Part shown: positions 6,636 through 13,202 of the stretch, one piece after another
Position numbering within the stretch: position 1 is the stretch's first letter
How the letters are laid out: each line of letters starts with the position of its first letter
Origin: a virus
Virus record (IMG/VR): IMGVR_UViG_3300006027_000053
Location: 1 to 26,584 of that record
DNA: 26,584 nucleotides
Reading direction: 5' to 3' (one strand)
Notes under the pieces: generated by a model
What the model was told of the DNA's origin: nothing
The model's database searches: none
The model's input: the letters and a program-made list of their open reading frames with translations, nothing else
Made by a program: the position numbers and the translations under genes

Positions 6636-7913
6636 ATGAAACCGTGGATTATAATTAAAAAATTAGAATCAGACAATAGTCGTTTATTTAAAGAGAAGAT
6701 TATTGGCGAACATCTAGATAATGAGGAATTTATTTTAGGTTGTAGAGAAGCACTTGACCCTATGATTACATTTGGTGTTAAGGATATTCCTATTTCCAAA
6801 AGTGAGGGCCCTGGTCTAAGTTGGATTGATTTTGAACGTTTACTTTGTGATTTACAAAATCGAGAAGTTACAGGTAACGCTGCCAAAGAAGCCATTATTA
6901 ATTGTATGAATAAATCTACTACACTACAATGGAACGATTGGTATAGACGTATTCTTATTAAGGACTTACGTTGTGGTGTTTCAGAAAAAACAATTAACAA
7001 GATGGCTAAAGAGGCAGGTAAGGAACCTATTATTCCTATGTTTACTTGCATGCTTGCACATGACGGCACAAAAAACGAAAAGAAAATGGTAGGTGACGTT
7101 ATTGTTGAATACAAATATGATGGTGTAAGAGTTATTGCTATTGTTAAAAATGGCAGTGCTACACTTTACAGTAGAAACGGCAAACTACTTACAAACTTTC
7201 CACATATTGAAAAGGCTCTAAGTAGGGATGCTTTTGAAGGATATGTATTTGACGGCGAAGTTATGTCCGATGATTTTCAAACTCTAATGAAACAAGTTCA
7301 TAGGAAGTCTGATGTAAATACTGAGGATGCTTACTTAGCTGTTTTTGACGTTCTTAAATTAGAGGAGTTTAGAGCAGGTAAAGGCACTAAAACTTTATTA
7401 CAAAGAAGAGAACAACTAAGGGCACCTAGCTTAAATCAACTTCCTATAATGACTGTAGGATATGAGAGAATGAATTTAGATACACCTGAAGGACAAGCAA
7501 AATTTTCAGATATGAATAAAGAGGCTTTGGAAAGAGGCTATGAAGGATTAATGGTCAAGCCAGTTGATTCAATTTATGAATGTAAACGAAGTTATTCTTG
7601 GTTAAAAATTAAACCTTTTATTGAAGTAACTCTTACAGTAACAGAAGTCGAAGAAGGCACAGGCAGAAACGAGGGTAGACTCGGCGCACTAATTTGTGAA
7701 GGCACAGATGATGGACAGTTTATCAAAGTAAATGTTGGTAGTGGACTTAGCGACACCGACAGAGATGTATTCTGGGATGCTAAGGATAAAGTAATAGGAC
7801 AGTTGGTTGAAGTAAGAGCAGATGCAATTACACAAAACCAAGATGGTTCCTACAGTTTAAGATTTCCTCGTTTTAAAACATTTAGAGGATTTGAAGTTGG
7901 AGAAAAACTATAA
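6636..7913 (+). CDS. ATP-dependent DNA ligase
   Basis: A 425-residue ligase. The N-terminal helical domain (1-150) precedes motif I EYKYDGVR with the nucleotide-accepting Lys160. Then come the YSRNG motif Ia/II region, FDGEVM (motif III), EGLMVKP (motif IV) and WLKIKP (motif V). The C-terminal OB-fold region (about 330-425) contains GRLGALICEG. Role: seals nicks between Okazaki fragments and in repair, like T4 gp30. It forms a covalent Lys-AMP, then transfers AMP to the 5' phosphate. It is driven by the promoter at 6584 and has a strong ribosome site. Its stop overlaps the next ATG (TAATG). Confidence 0.93.
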   Translation: MKPWIIIKKLESDNSRLFKEKIIGEHLDNEEFILGCREALDPMITFGVKDIPISKSEGPGLSWIDFERLLCDLQNREVTGNAAKEAIINCMNKSTTLQWNDWYRRILIKDLRCGVSEKTINKMAKEAGKEPIIPMFTCMLAHDGTKNEKKMVGDVIVEYKYDGVRVIAIVKNGSATLYSRNGKLLTNFPHIEKALSRDAFEGYVFDGEVMSDDFQTLMKQVHRKSDVNTEDAYLAVFDVLKLEEFRAGKGTKTLLQRREQLRAPSLNQLPIMTVGYERMNLDTPEGQAKFSDMNKEALERGYEGLMVKPVDSIYECKRSYSWLKIKPFIEVTLTVTEVEEGTGRNEGRLGALICEGTDDGQFIKVNVGSGLSDTDRDVFWDAKDKVIGQLVEVRADAITQNQDGSYSLRFPRFKTFRGFEVGEKL

Positions 7914-8167
7914 TGTATTGCACAGAAATAAATGAAGTTAATGGCGGTAAACAATATGTTTACAAATTTCCAAATGGTTATGGTGCTTCAGTAGTAAAAC
8001 ATGATTTTTCATACGGCGGTAAGGATGACCTATGGGAGTTAGCAGTTTTAAAAGAAGGGGAACTTTGTTATGATACCCCAATTACTGATGATGTTTTGGG
8101 AAATCTAACTACAGGTGAAGTAAACGAAACTTTGGAACTAATACAGGATATACCAAAGCCACGCTAA
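7913..8167 (+). CDS. Small protein, unknown function (84 aa)
   Basis: An 84-residue protein coupled to the ligase gene by a TAATG overlap. It is soluble and strand-rich in its first half (GGKQYVYKFPNGYGASVVKH) with a helical C-terminus. No recognisable motif. Co-transcription with ligase suggests an early protein. The next gene has its own late promoter, so this is the end of the early unit. Confidence 0.6.
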   Translation: MYCTEINEVNGGKQYVYKFPNGYGASVVKHDFSYGGKDDLWELAVLKEGELCYDTPITDDVLGNLTTGEVNETLELIQDIPKPR

Positions 8168-8182
8168 AAAGTTTTTTCTGCA

Positions 8183-8190
8183 TATAAATA
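8183..8190 (+). promoter_or_regulatory. T4-type late promoter (TATAAATA)
   Basis: Exact TATAAATA in the 46-base gap before ATG 8214. Start expected near 8196, leaving a leader that carries GGAG at 8203-8206. It should drive the small basic protein and the radical SAM gene. Confidence 0.78.
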
Positions 8191-8213
8191 ATAGAAAATT
8201 ATGGAGAAATGTG

Positions 8214-8432
8214 ATGCCAATAAAATTTAAACCTTCCCAAGATATAAGAGACAAAAACTCAGGTAAAGTAAAACAAACTCATTTTTATATAAAGTCAACA
8301 CCTAAAGAAGAATTGATAGAATATATTAATTCGTCTAATGGCAAACCAAAAATAAAAATGAAATGTAGAAACGAACTAACAAGACGTGGAGTCCAAATAG
8401 TTTGGAAAACGGTTAGCCCAACCGGTATTTGA
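8214..8432 (+). CDS. Small basic conserved-looking phage protein (72 aa)
   Basis: Start is ATG 8214, 7 bases after GGAG, and not the in-frame GTG one codon earlier. The protein is basic. The opening MPIKFKPS, the central KPKIKMKCRNELTRRG and the strand-like N-terminal half closely resemble a small protein I associate with many T4-like cyanophages; its function is not known to me. Its stop overlaps the radical SAM start (TGATG), so the two are translationally coupled. No membrane segment or metal motif. Confidence 0.7.
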   Translation: MPIKFKPSQDIRDKNSGKVKQTHFYIKSTPKEELIEYINSSNGKPKIKMKCRNELTRRGVQIVWKTVSPTGI

Positions 8433-9301
8433 TGAGACAAAAAACTTACTTAGAAATCTGGCCCGTTTTAGATTGTAATCTAAAATGTAAAAACTGTTCT
8501 ATGGCAAGTCCGTATTTCAAAAGTAAACATGCTATTAATCTAGAACAATTTAAAAAAGATTGTGATAGAATGAAAGACTTATTTAAACTAGATGTGGTTA
8601 GAATAAGTGGAGGTGAACCTACAACACACCCTGATATTATAGAAATTATGAAATATCCAAAGGAGTGTGGACTTGTTTACAAAACAAATCTTATTACAAA
8701 CTGTCTTAACTTAGTTAGCCAACCAGATGAATTCTGGGAAGCATTAGACATTTTAAATATTAGTGTTTATCAAAATACAAACATTAACTACGATAAAGTG
8801 TTTAGAAAGATAGAGGAAAAGTTAAAACAATATCCACATTTAAAATGTAATGATATTACAGACCCTGAGGTATACAATAAGTTTAGGGGGTATGAAAAAG
8901 ATGTTAAGTCCAAAGGTATGGAAGTAAACATAGAACAAGGTTACTTCAAAAAAATGTGGGCAACTGAAAAATGGTCAGACGAAAAGGCAAACGAAATATT
9001 TTCAAGTTGCTGGATGAAGGATAGCACCTGGGGATTTCACGATGGACATTTTTATAGGTGTCCAATAACATTAATGAAGGACAAACTATACGAACAAGAA
9101 TCATGTAGTAGGTTTAACTTTGATGCTGATAGAATAAATATACACGACGCTGATGCAGAGGAACAATTAACTAAACTGTTGGAACAAACTACAGCATTGG
9201 AAGCGTGTAAAACGTGTTATGGCTTTAACACAGGTGTTGATGAACCTCACGAACAAATGGACAAAAATAAAATATTAATTAAAGATATCTTATATGCCTA
9301 A
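8432..9301 (+). CDS. Radical SAM enzyme with SPASM-like Cys-rich C-terminus
   Basis: A 289-residue protein. The CNLKCKNC motif (Cys15, Cys19, Cys22; CX3CX2C) is the classical radical SAM [4Fe-4S] site. RISGGEPTTHPD (about 63-74) is the SAM-binding GGE motif. The C-terminal third has further cysteines (SSCWMKD, YRCPIT, ESCSRF and ACKTC), arranged like a SPASM or Twitch auxiliary cluster domain, which is common in peptide- and RNA-modifying radical SAM enzymes. The substrate cannot be read from sequence: peptide or protein modification, a nucleotide-derived product or a sugar are all possible. ATG 8432 overlaps the previous stop (TGATG). A late promoter at 8183 places it late in infection. Confidence 0.85.
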   Translation: MRQKTYLEIWPVLDCNLKCKNCSMASPYFKSKHAINLEQFKKDCDRMKDLFKLDVVRISGGEPTTHPDIIEIMKYPKECGLVYKTNLITNCLNLVSQPDEFWEALDILNISVYQNTNINYDKVFRKIEEKLKQYPHLKCNDITDPEVYNKFRGYEKDVKSKGMEVNIEQGYFKKMWATEKWSDEKANEIFSSCWMKDSTWGFHDGHFYRCPITLMKDKLYEQESCSRFNFDADRINIHDADAEEQLTKLLEQTTALEACKTCYGFNTGVDEPHEQMDKNKILIKDILYA

Positions 9302-9309
9302 GCGACCAT

Positions 9310-9317
9310 TATAAATA
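9310..9317 (+). promoter_or_regulatory. T4-type late promoter (first of tandem pair)
   Basis: Exact TATAAATA starting 9 bases after the radical SAM stop. A second copy begins 9 bases later, so the two share the sequence TATAAATAT-TATAAATA. Confidence 0.72.
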
Positions 9318-9318
9318 T

Positions 9319-9326
9319 TATAAATA
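9319..9326 (+). promoter_or_regulatory. T4-type late promoter (second of tandem pair)
   Basis: Exact TATAAATA, with ATG 9335 only 8 bases after its end. Transcripts from this copy would have a leader of about 2-4 bases; those from the first copy about 12 bases. Both would lack or barely contain a ribosome site. Confidence 0.7.
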
Positions 9327-9334
9327 GAGTAACT

Positions 9335-9643
9335 ATGCCACTATATACATTTGAAAACATTGAAACAGGAGAAGTTTTTGATAAACTGATAAAACTTGCC
9401 GAACGTGAACAATTTTTGAAGGACAACCCAAATCTAAAACAGCAGATATCTGCACCGAGTTTAATAGGTGGCACAGGTGATAGGACTAAGGCACCTGCAG
9501 GGTTTAAAGATGTATTACAAAAGATTGCTGATAAGGCACCTGGTTCTAAACTAGCGCAGGATTATGGGCGCAAAGACCCTACAACGGTTAGAACTAGAAC
9601 GGCGATAGAAAAAACAAAGAAGCGCCTTGGAATGGAAGACTAA
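9335..9643 (+). CDS. FmdB-like N-terminus protein lacking zinc cysteines
   Basis: A 102-residue protein. The opening MPLYTFENIETGEVFDKLIKL follows the pattern of FmdB-family zinc-ribbon proteins (MPxYxYxCxxCGxxFE), but the cysteines are replaced, so the ribbon cannot bind zinc. The rest includes GFKDVLQKIADKAPGSKL and a basic, helical C-terminus. I associate similar Cys-less versions with T4-like marine phages, where the role is unknown. It follows tandem late promoters and couples to the next small gene by a TAATG overlap. The ORF is secure; the fold is inferred. Confidence 0.65.
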   Translation: MPLYTFENIETGEVFDKLIKLAEREQFLKDNPNLKQQISAPSLIGGTGDRTKAPAGFKDVLQKIADKAPGSKLAQDYGRKDPTTVRTRTAIEKTKKRLGMED

Positions 9644-9747
9644 TGATTTTAGAAGCTCTGGGATGGGCTTTCTTAGTATTTTTAATTTGGAATACAGTAG
9701 GAATAGGTTGGATACTATACAAATTTAGAAAAGATATATTTAACTGA
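9643..9747 (+). CDS. Tiny single-TM membrane peptide (34 aa)
   Basis: ATG 9643 overlaps the previous stop by one base (TAATG). The peptide is MILEALG followed by a hydrophobic, Trp-containing segment (about 8-27: WAFLVFLIWNTVGIGWILY) and a basic end (KFRKDIFN). This is a convincing one-pass membrane peptide with a positive cytoplasmic tail. No homology-based function can be given. Its translational coupling to a late gene supports real expression. Confidence 0.5.
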   Translation: MILEALGWAFLVFLIWNTVGIGWILYKFRKDIFN

Positions 9748-9840
9748 GAACAAATATTATATAATGAAAACTAAGGGGACCACTTACAACAATTGATTTA
9801 TATTTTGGTTTATCCAAAGATATTACCACGAGTAAACGAC

Positions 9841-9848
9841 TATAAATA
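9841..9848 (+). promoter_or_regulatory. T4-type late promoter just before the tRNA
   Basis: Exact TATAAATA ending 7 bases before tRNA nucleotide 1 (9856). Transcription would start within a base or two of the mature tRNA 5' end, and would also serve the coiled-coil gene at 9950. The 9748-9840 gap otherwise holds only an isolated TATAAT (9760-9765) without a -35 box. Confidence 0.68.
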
Positions 9849-9855
9849 AACAAAC

Positions 9856-9931
9856 GCTGGATTAGCTCATTAGGTAGAGCAGGGGTTTTGTAAACCTCAG
9901 GTGGCCAGTTCGAATCCGGCATCCAGCACCA
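9856..9931 (+). tRNA. tRNA-Thr (anticodon TGT), CCA encoded
   Basis: A 76-base cloverleaf. The 7-bp acceptor stem GCTGGAT/ATCCAGC is perfect. The D-arm is GCTC/GAGC with GG in the loop. The anticodon stem GGGGT/ACCTC holds the loop TTTGTAA, giving anticodon TGT (reads ACA, and ACN by wobble: threonine). The T-arm GCCAG/CCGGC with loop TTCGAAT has one A-C mismatch. The discriminator is A and CCA is encoded. It lies in a non-coding gap after a late promoter. A phage tRNA-Thr fits the heavy use of ACA codons in this AT-rich genome. Confidence 0.93.
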
Positions 9932-9949
9932 TACAACATAAGGAAAAAT

Positions 9950-10471
9950 ATGAATATAAAAATACCAACAGGAACAGAAAGACTTTACTTAGAAAAGTTA
10001 GTAGATGTTTTAAGAGACGAAATTTCAGGCCTTATGCAAGATAGGTCTAGCTTATCGTCTGCTCTTACAATCTACAATGAATTGGAAGTAGAACAAAATA
10101 GAAGACTCGATGAAGCACATAAAGAAATTATGGAAAAAGAAATTGAGATTAAACATCTTAAACGAGAACTTGCCCAGGCTAAAAAGAAGAAACCAGTAAA
10201 GAAACAAAAACCTTCAGTATTAGAAAAAGTTACATCAGCAGTTCCTATTGAAGAAGTTACAATACCGACAGGTGAAGAATTACATAAGATGCCTAAAGCT
10301 AAACTTGTTCAGGCAGCTAAACAGCTAGGGTTTTCATATGATATGAAACAGGCTAAACATCTTATGATAGAACAATTTGAAAAAGACACAGATGCATTTA
10401 TTAAAGGCCTTAAAGAAGAGGGTGCTTTTGTAAATTTAGAAGAAGAGGATTTAGATGGCGGAAGCTATTAA
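9950..10471 (+). CDS. Coiled-coil protein with C-terminal SAP/HeH-like helical motif
   Basis: A 173-residue protein. Residues about 10-80 form a long charged helix, probably a coiled coil. A Lys-rich linker (AKKKKPVKKQKPS) follows. Residues about 110-140 (ELHKMPKAKLVQAAKQLGFSYD) have the look of a small helix-extended-helix (SAP/HeH/LEM-type) motif, often DNA- or nucleoprotein-binding. Then comes an acidic C-terminus. It starts 18 bases after the tRNA with AAGGAAAA upstream and overlaps the next gene by TAATG. A structural or DNA-binding role is possible. Confidence 0.6.
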   Translation: MNIKIPTGTERLYLEKLVDVLRDEISGLMQDRSSLSSALTIYNELEVEQNRRLDEAHKEIMEKEIEIKHLKRELAQAKKKKPVKKQKPSVLEKVTSAVPIEEVTIPTGEELHKMPKAKLVQAAKQLGFSYDMKQAKHLMIEQFEKDTDAFIKGLKEEGAFVNLEEEDLDGGSY

Positions 10472-11115
10472 TGTTCTGGGTCTTTGGTGATAGTTGGGCT
10501 GAAGGATATGGCCTAAAGAAAAACGAAAAGAATTTTAGTAACTGGATTCAAGAATTTACAGGTGAAAGAGTAGCCAACTATGGTAAAGCTGCCTCCTCAT
10601 TAGGACATATTACATTTGATGTTCTAAAACATTCTAACTCCTTTTCAGTTGGCGACACTCTAATTGTCGTTACCCCTCCTGATGTTAGATGGTATGATAT
10701 TAAAAGCAAAACTCAATGCACTTCATTGTTTGAAGGTATGACGAAGTATGACGAATTCTTAGAGGATAAAACTGTAGAGTGGTTTACTTATCACCATAAT
10801 TTATTCGGTATGACGATTGTAAATAAGGCTATACAAAGGGGCATGAAAGTTGTTCTTATGAGAAACTTTGGTTCTTTGCACTTGTGGGATTGGGCGGAAG
10901 ATATTATACTACGACATACATTAAATAAAGAGCAAAGTCTTACAGAAATGCTAACAGATAATAAATTCAATTTAAGTTCTGGATTGGTTGAGCAAGGATT
11001 TAAAATTAACCAATTTAAAGAAATACCACATCCAAACTTTATTCCTGGGGATAATCATCCTAACGAAACAGGACACAAAATAATAGCAAGAAAAGTGCTT
11101 GACTTTTTGAAATAA
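10471..11115 (+). CDS. SGNH/GDSL-type hydrolase
   Basis: A 214-residue protein. The block I motif VFGDSWAEGYG (4-14) carries the nucleophile Ser8. ANYGKAASSLGH (35-46) gives the Gly of block II. The C-terminal DNHPNETGH (194-202) supplies the catalytic His in block V, although the Asp-His spacing is one residue shorter than the usual DxxH. Such enzymes remove acyl groups from sugars, lipids or peptidoglycan. In phages they may trim surface polysaccharide or modify host components. Coupled by TAATG to the coiled-coil gene. The family call is fairly strong; the substrate is unknown. Confidence 0.75.
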   Translation: MFWVFGDSWAEGYGLKKNEKNFSNWIQEFTGERVANYGKAASSLGHITFDVLKHSNSFSVGDTLIVVTPPDVRWYDIKSKTQCTSLFEGMTKYDEFLEDKTVEWFTYHHNLFGMTIVNKAIQRGMKVVLMRNFGSLHLWDWAEDIILRHTLNKEQSLTEMLTDNKFNLSSGLVEQGFKINQFKEIPHPNFIPGDNHPNETGHKIIARKVLDFLK

Positions 11116-11127
11116 CGAACTTATAAT
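11099..11127 (+). promoter_or_regulatory. Sigma70-type promoter (TTGACT-N17-TATAAT)
   Basis: TTGACT at 11099-11104 and TATAAT at 11122-11127, spacer 17. The ATG of the next gene is at 11134, exactly 7 bases after the -10, the same geometry as at 4989-5024, predicting a leaderless mRNA. Confidence 0.85.
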
Positions 11128-11133
11128 AAGTGT

Positions 11134-12219
11134 ATGAATAAGAACTTACACTTAGAACACTTAGAAGATACAGTTTTAAACTTCGGCACACAGGGTGCTA
11201 AAGATAGTATTGAACTGTTGAACAAAGGTTTTGTTCCTACTGTAAAATATGACGGCTCCCCAGCTGTCTTTGCAGGCACAGACCCAAGTGATGGTAAGTT
11301 CTTTGTTGCTAAAAAGTCCGTCTTTAATAAAACTCCTATATTATATAAGACCCCTGGTCAAATTAAAAAGGCGGACTTGCCTAATGACCTTAAAGATAAA
11401 TTTATGGTCGCACTTAAAGAATTTAAAAAGTTAGACATCAAGGGTGTTATACAAGGTGATATCATGTTTACTAAAAATGATATTAAAAGAATAAATAGTG
11501 CTTATGTTACATTTCAACCTAATACAATTACTTACAGATTACAAGAAGTTGAAGTCAGAGATAAAAACATAGGAGTTGTTTGGCATACACAATACACAGG
11601 TAAGTCATTAGAAACTATGACAGCATCCTTTGACTTTAGTATTGATTCCTTAAAACAAACTAAAAATGTATGGCAACGTGATGCAAACTACAAAGGTGGC
11701 TTTGTTAGTGTAGACACAAACAATATCAATATACCAACTAAACTTACTAAATTCCTTAATATACAAAATAGTTTTCCTAGTAAACTTATAGGTGCAAAGT
11801 TAAAAACATTTAATAACAAGTTCGTAATGGATGGCAAAAAATTACCGTCATCTAAAAGACATGCTAAAAGTTATATTACATATGTTAAAAACAGATATAA
11901 TATTGAAATAGATAAACTTAAGACAGTCAAAGCACGCACACAGCTAACTGAACAAAGAGACCAGGTAGTTAAGGCACTACAGGCAGAAGTAAACACTATA
12001 CAGAGTGTCGTAGAGTTTCAGAAAGCTATTACAACGGCTAAAAACAAAGTAATAAACAAACTTAACAAAAATCATGACGTGGCTTGTTTTATAGGTGAAC
12101 AAAGAACTAATCCTGAGGGCTATGTGGCAATCAGTAAAAGTGGTCCTATAAAACTTGTAAATAGATATGAATTTAGTTATAATAACTTTAACGGAGAAAA
12201 ACAATGGCAAAAACAGTAG
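11134..12219 (+). CDS. Ligase/nucleotidyltransferase-fold protein (DUF6267-like)
   Basis: A 361-residue protein opening with NLHLEHLEDTVLN. PTVKYDGSPAVFAG (35-48) has the KxDG motif I of covalent nucleotidyltransferases (Lys38 as the candidate AMP/GMP acceptor). VIQGDIMF resembles motif III, EGYVAISK motif IV, and IKLVNR motif V. The order and spacing fit DNA/RNA ligases or capping enzymes, although no OB-fold is obvious. I associate this arrangement with an uncharacterised family in T4-like cyanophages (DUF6267). The window has a conventional DNA ligase elsewhere, so this probably acts on another substrate, perhaps RNA. It sits 7 bases after a -10 box and overlaps the next nucleotidyltransferase gene by 16 bases. 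Confidence 0.72.
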   Translation: MNKNLHLEHLEDTVLNFGTQGAKDSIELLNKGFVPTVKYDGSPAVFAGTDPSDGKFFVAKKSVFNKTPILYKTPGQIKKADLPNDLKDKFMVALKEFKKLDIKGVIQGDIMFTKNDIKRINSAYVTFQPNTITYRLQEVEVRDKNIGVVWHTQYTGKSLETMTASFDFSIDSLKQTKNVWQRDANYKGGFVSVDTNNINIPTKLTKFLNIQNSFPSKLIGAKLKTFNNKFVMDGKKLPSSKRHAKSYITYVKNRYNIEIDKLKTVKARTQLTEQRDQVVKALQAEVNTIQSVVEFQKAITTAKNKVINKLNKNHDVACFIGEQRTNPEGYVAISKSGPIKLVNRYEFSYNNFNGEKQWQKQ

Positions 12220-12749
12220 TATTTACATATGGCAGATTTAACCCACCAACTAAGGGGCATGCTAAATTGATTAGCAAAATTAAAGACGTCGCACAAAGTA
12301 ATAATGCTGACCATGTAATTGTTGCATCCCATACACAGGACAACAAAAAGAATCCGTTACCACAAGACGTAAAAGTAGAACATTTAAATAACTTGTTCCC
12401 AGAAACAAACTTTAGATGTTCAGATAAAACAAATCCTACTTTTGTCAATCAACTAGCTTTGTTAGATAAAGAGTATGATAATGTTGTATTTGTTGCAGGA
12501 AGCGACCGTGTAGAAACTTACGCCTCGGTTCTTAATAAATACAATGGTAAAGACTTTACATTTAAAAATGTAGAGGTTGTATCCGCAGGTCAAAGAGACC
12601 CAGACGGTGATAGCGTTGAAGGTATATCCGCAACACAAATGCGAGAGTATGCTATTAACAATGACCTCGAAAGTTTTAAGAAAGCTTTACCTAGCGATTA
12701 CGCATTATCAGAAAATTTATTTAACGAGGTTAGAAAATGTTTAAATTAA
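12204..12749 (+). CDS. Cytidylyltransferase-fold nucleotidyltransferase
   Basis: A 181-residue protein. TYGRFNPPTKGHAKLI (8-23) contains the (H/T)xGH nucleotide-binding motif (Thr16 to His19). ISATQMRE (141-148) is the ISSTxxR motif. Both are hallmarks of the NMN/NaMN adenylyltransferase and phosphopantetheine adenylyltransferase class, which transfers NMP from NTP to a phosphorylated acceptor, for example to make NAD. Short length and no kinase domain argue against full NadR. The substrate is unknown: NMN, a glycerol- or ribitol-phosphate, or a sugar phosphate are all candidates. It is co-expressed with the ligase-fold protein, and GGAG 9 bases upstream serves as ribosome site. Confidence 0.8.
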   Translation: MAKTVVFTYGRFNPPTKGHAKLISKIKDVAQSNNADHVIVASHTQDNKKNPLPQDVKVEHLNNLFPETNFRCSDKTNPTFVNQLALLDKEYDNVVFVAGSDRVETYASVLNKYNGKDFTFKNVEVVSAGQRDPDGDSVEGISATQMREYAINNDLESFKKALPSDYALSENLFNEVRKCLN

Positions 12750-13186
12750 GTAACATAAGCAAAGAAAGATTAGAAGGCATCAAGCCTGAATTACGTGCAG
12801 TTGTAGAAAGAGCAATAGAAATTACAGAAGTTGATTTCGGAGTAACTCAAGGACTAAGAACAATAGAAGAACAAGAAGCACTTGTAGCTAGAGGTGCAAG
12901 TAAAACTATGAAGTCCAAACATTTAACAGGTGACGCTGTAGATTTAGCTGCCTATGTGGGCTCTAGAGTTAGTTGGGAAATTAAACTTTATGATGATATT
13001 GCTGATGCTATGAAACAGGCAGCTATAGAATTAAATACTCCTATTAGATGGGGAGCAGCTTGGACAGTAGCAGATATTACTAAATGGGAAGGCACAATGG
13101 AAGAGGCTATGAATGCCTATGTCGATTGGCGTAGAAAAGAAGGAAGAAGACCATTTATTGATGCACCGCATTTTGAACTAGTTTAG
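12737..13186 (+). CDS. M15 peptidase, L-alanyl-D-glutamate-type endolysin
   Basis: A 149-residue protein. SKHLTGDAVDL (60-70) matches the SxHxxGxAxD zinc motif (His62, Asp69), and DAPHFEL (142-148) supplies the third zinc ligand His145 near the C-terminus. This is the VanY/M15C fold used by T5-type endolysins to cut L-Ala-D-Glu or D-Ala-D-Ala bonds of peptidoglycan. The single-domain size fits a Gram-negative phage endolysin. It has no signal peptide, so it needs a holin (candidates at 4101 and 4559). The start ATG overlaps the previous gene by 13 bases. It lies downstream of an early-type promoter, unlike a typical late lysis gene. Confidence 0.88.
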   Translation: MFKLSNISKERLEGIKPELRAVVERAIEITEVDFGVTQGLRTIEEQEALVARGASKTMKSKHLTGDAVDLAAYVGSRVSWEIKLYDDIADAMKQAAIELNTPIRWGAAWTVADITKWEGTMEEAMNAYVDWRRKEGRRPFIDAPHFELV

Positions 13187-13189
13187 TCT

Positions 13190-13197
13190 TATAAATA
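13190..13197 (+). promoter_or_regulatory. T4-type late promoter (leaderless geometry)
   Basis: Exact TATAAATA in the 16-base gap before ATG 13203. Only 5 bases separate the box from the ATG, so the transcript would begin at or next to the start codon. No ribosome site is seen. Confidence 0.75.
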
Positions 13198-13202
13198 GTC
13201 GT

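Noticed and set aside
8165-8178. AAAAAGTTTTTT as an intrinsic terminator
   Set aside because: The stem would be A-T only with no loop; it lacks a GC stem and is likely just an A/T run.
8214-9301. Small protein plus radical SAM enzyme as a RiPP-type precursor/maturase pair
   Set aside because: The 72-residue protein resembles a family I associate with many T4-like phages that lack this radical SAM gene. It has no leader/core split, so pairing is probably positional only.
9760-9796. TATAAT with ATG 9764 and a 10-codon frame
   Set aside because: No -35 box at the right distance and too short to support; noted only as part of the gap before the tRNA.
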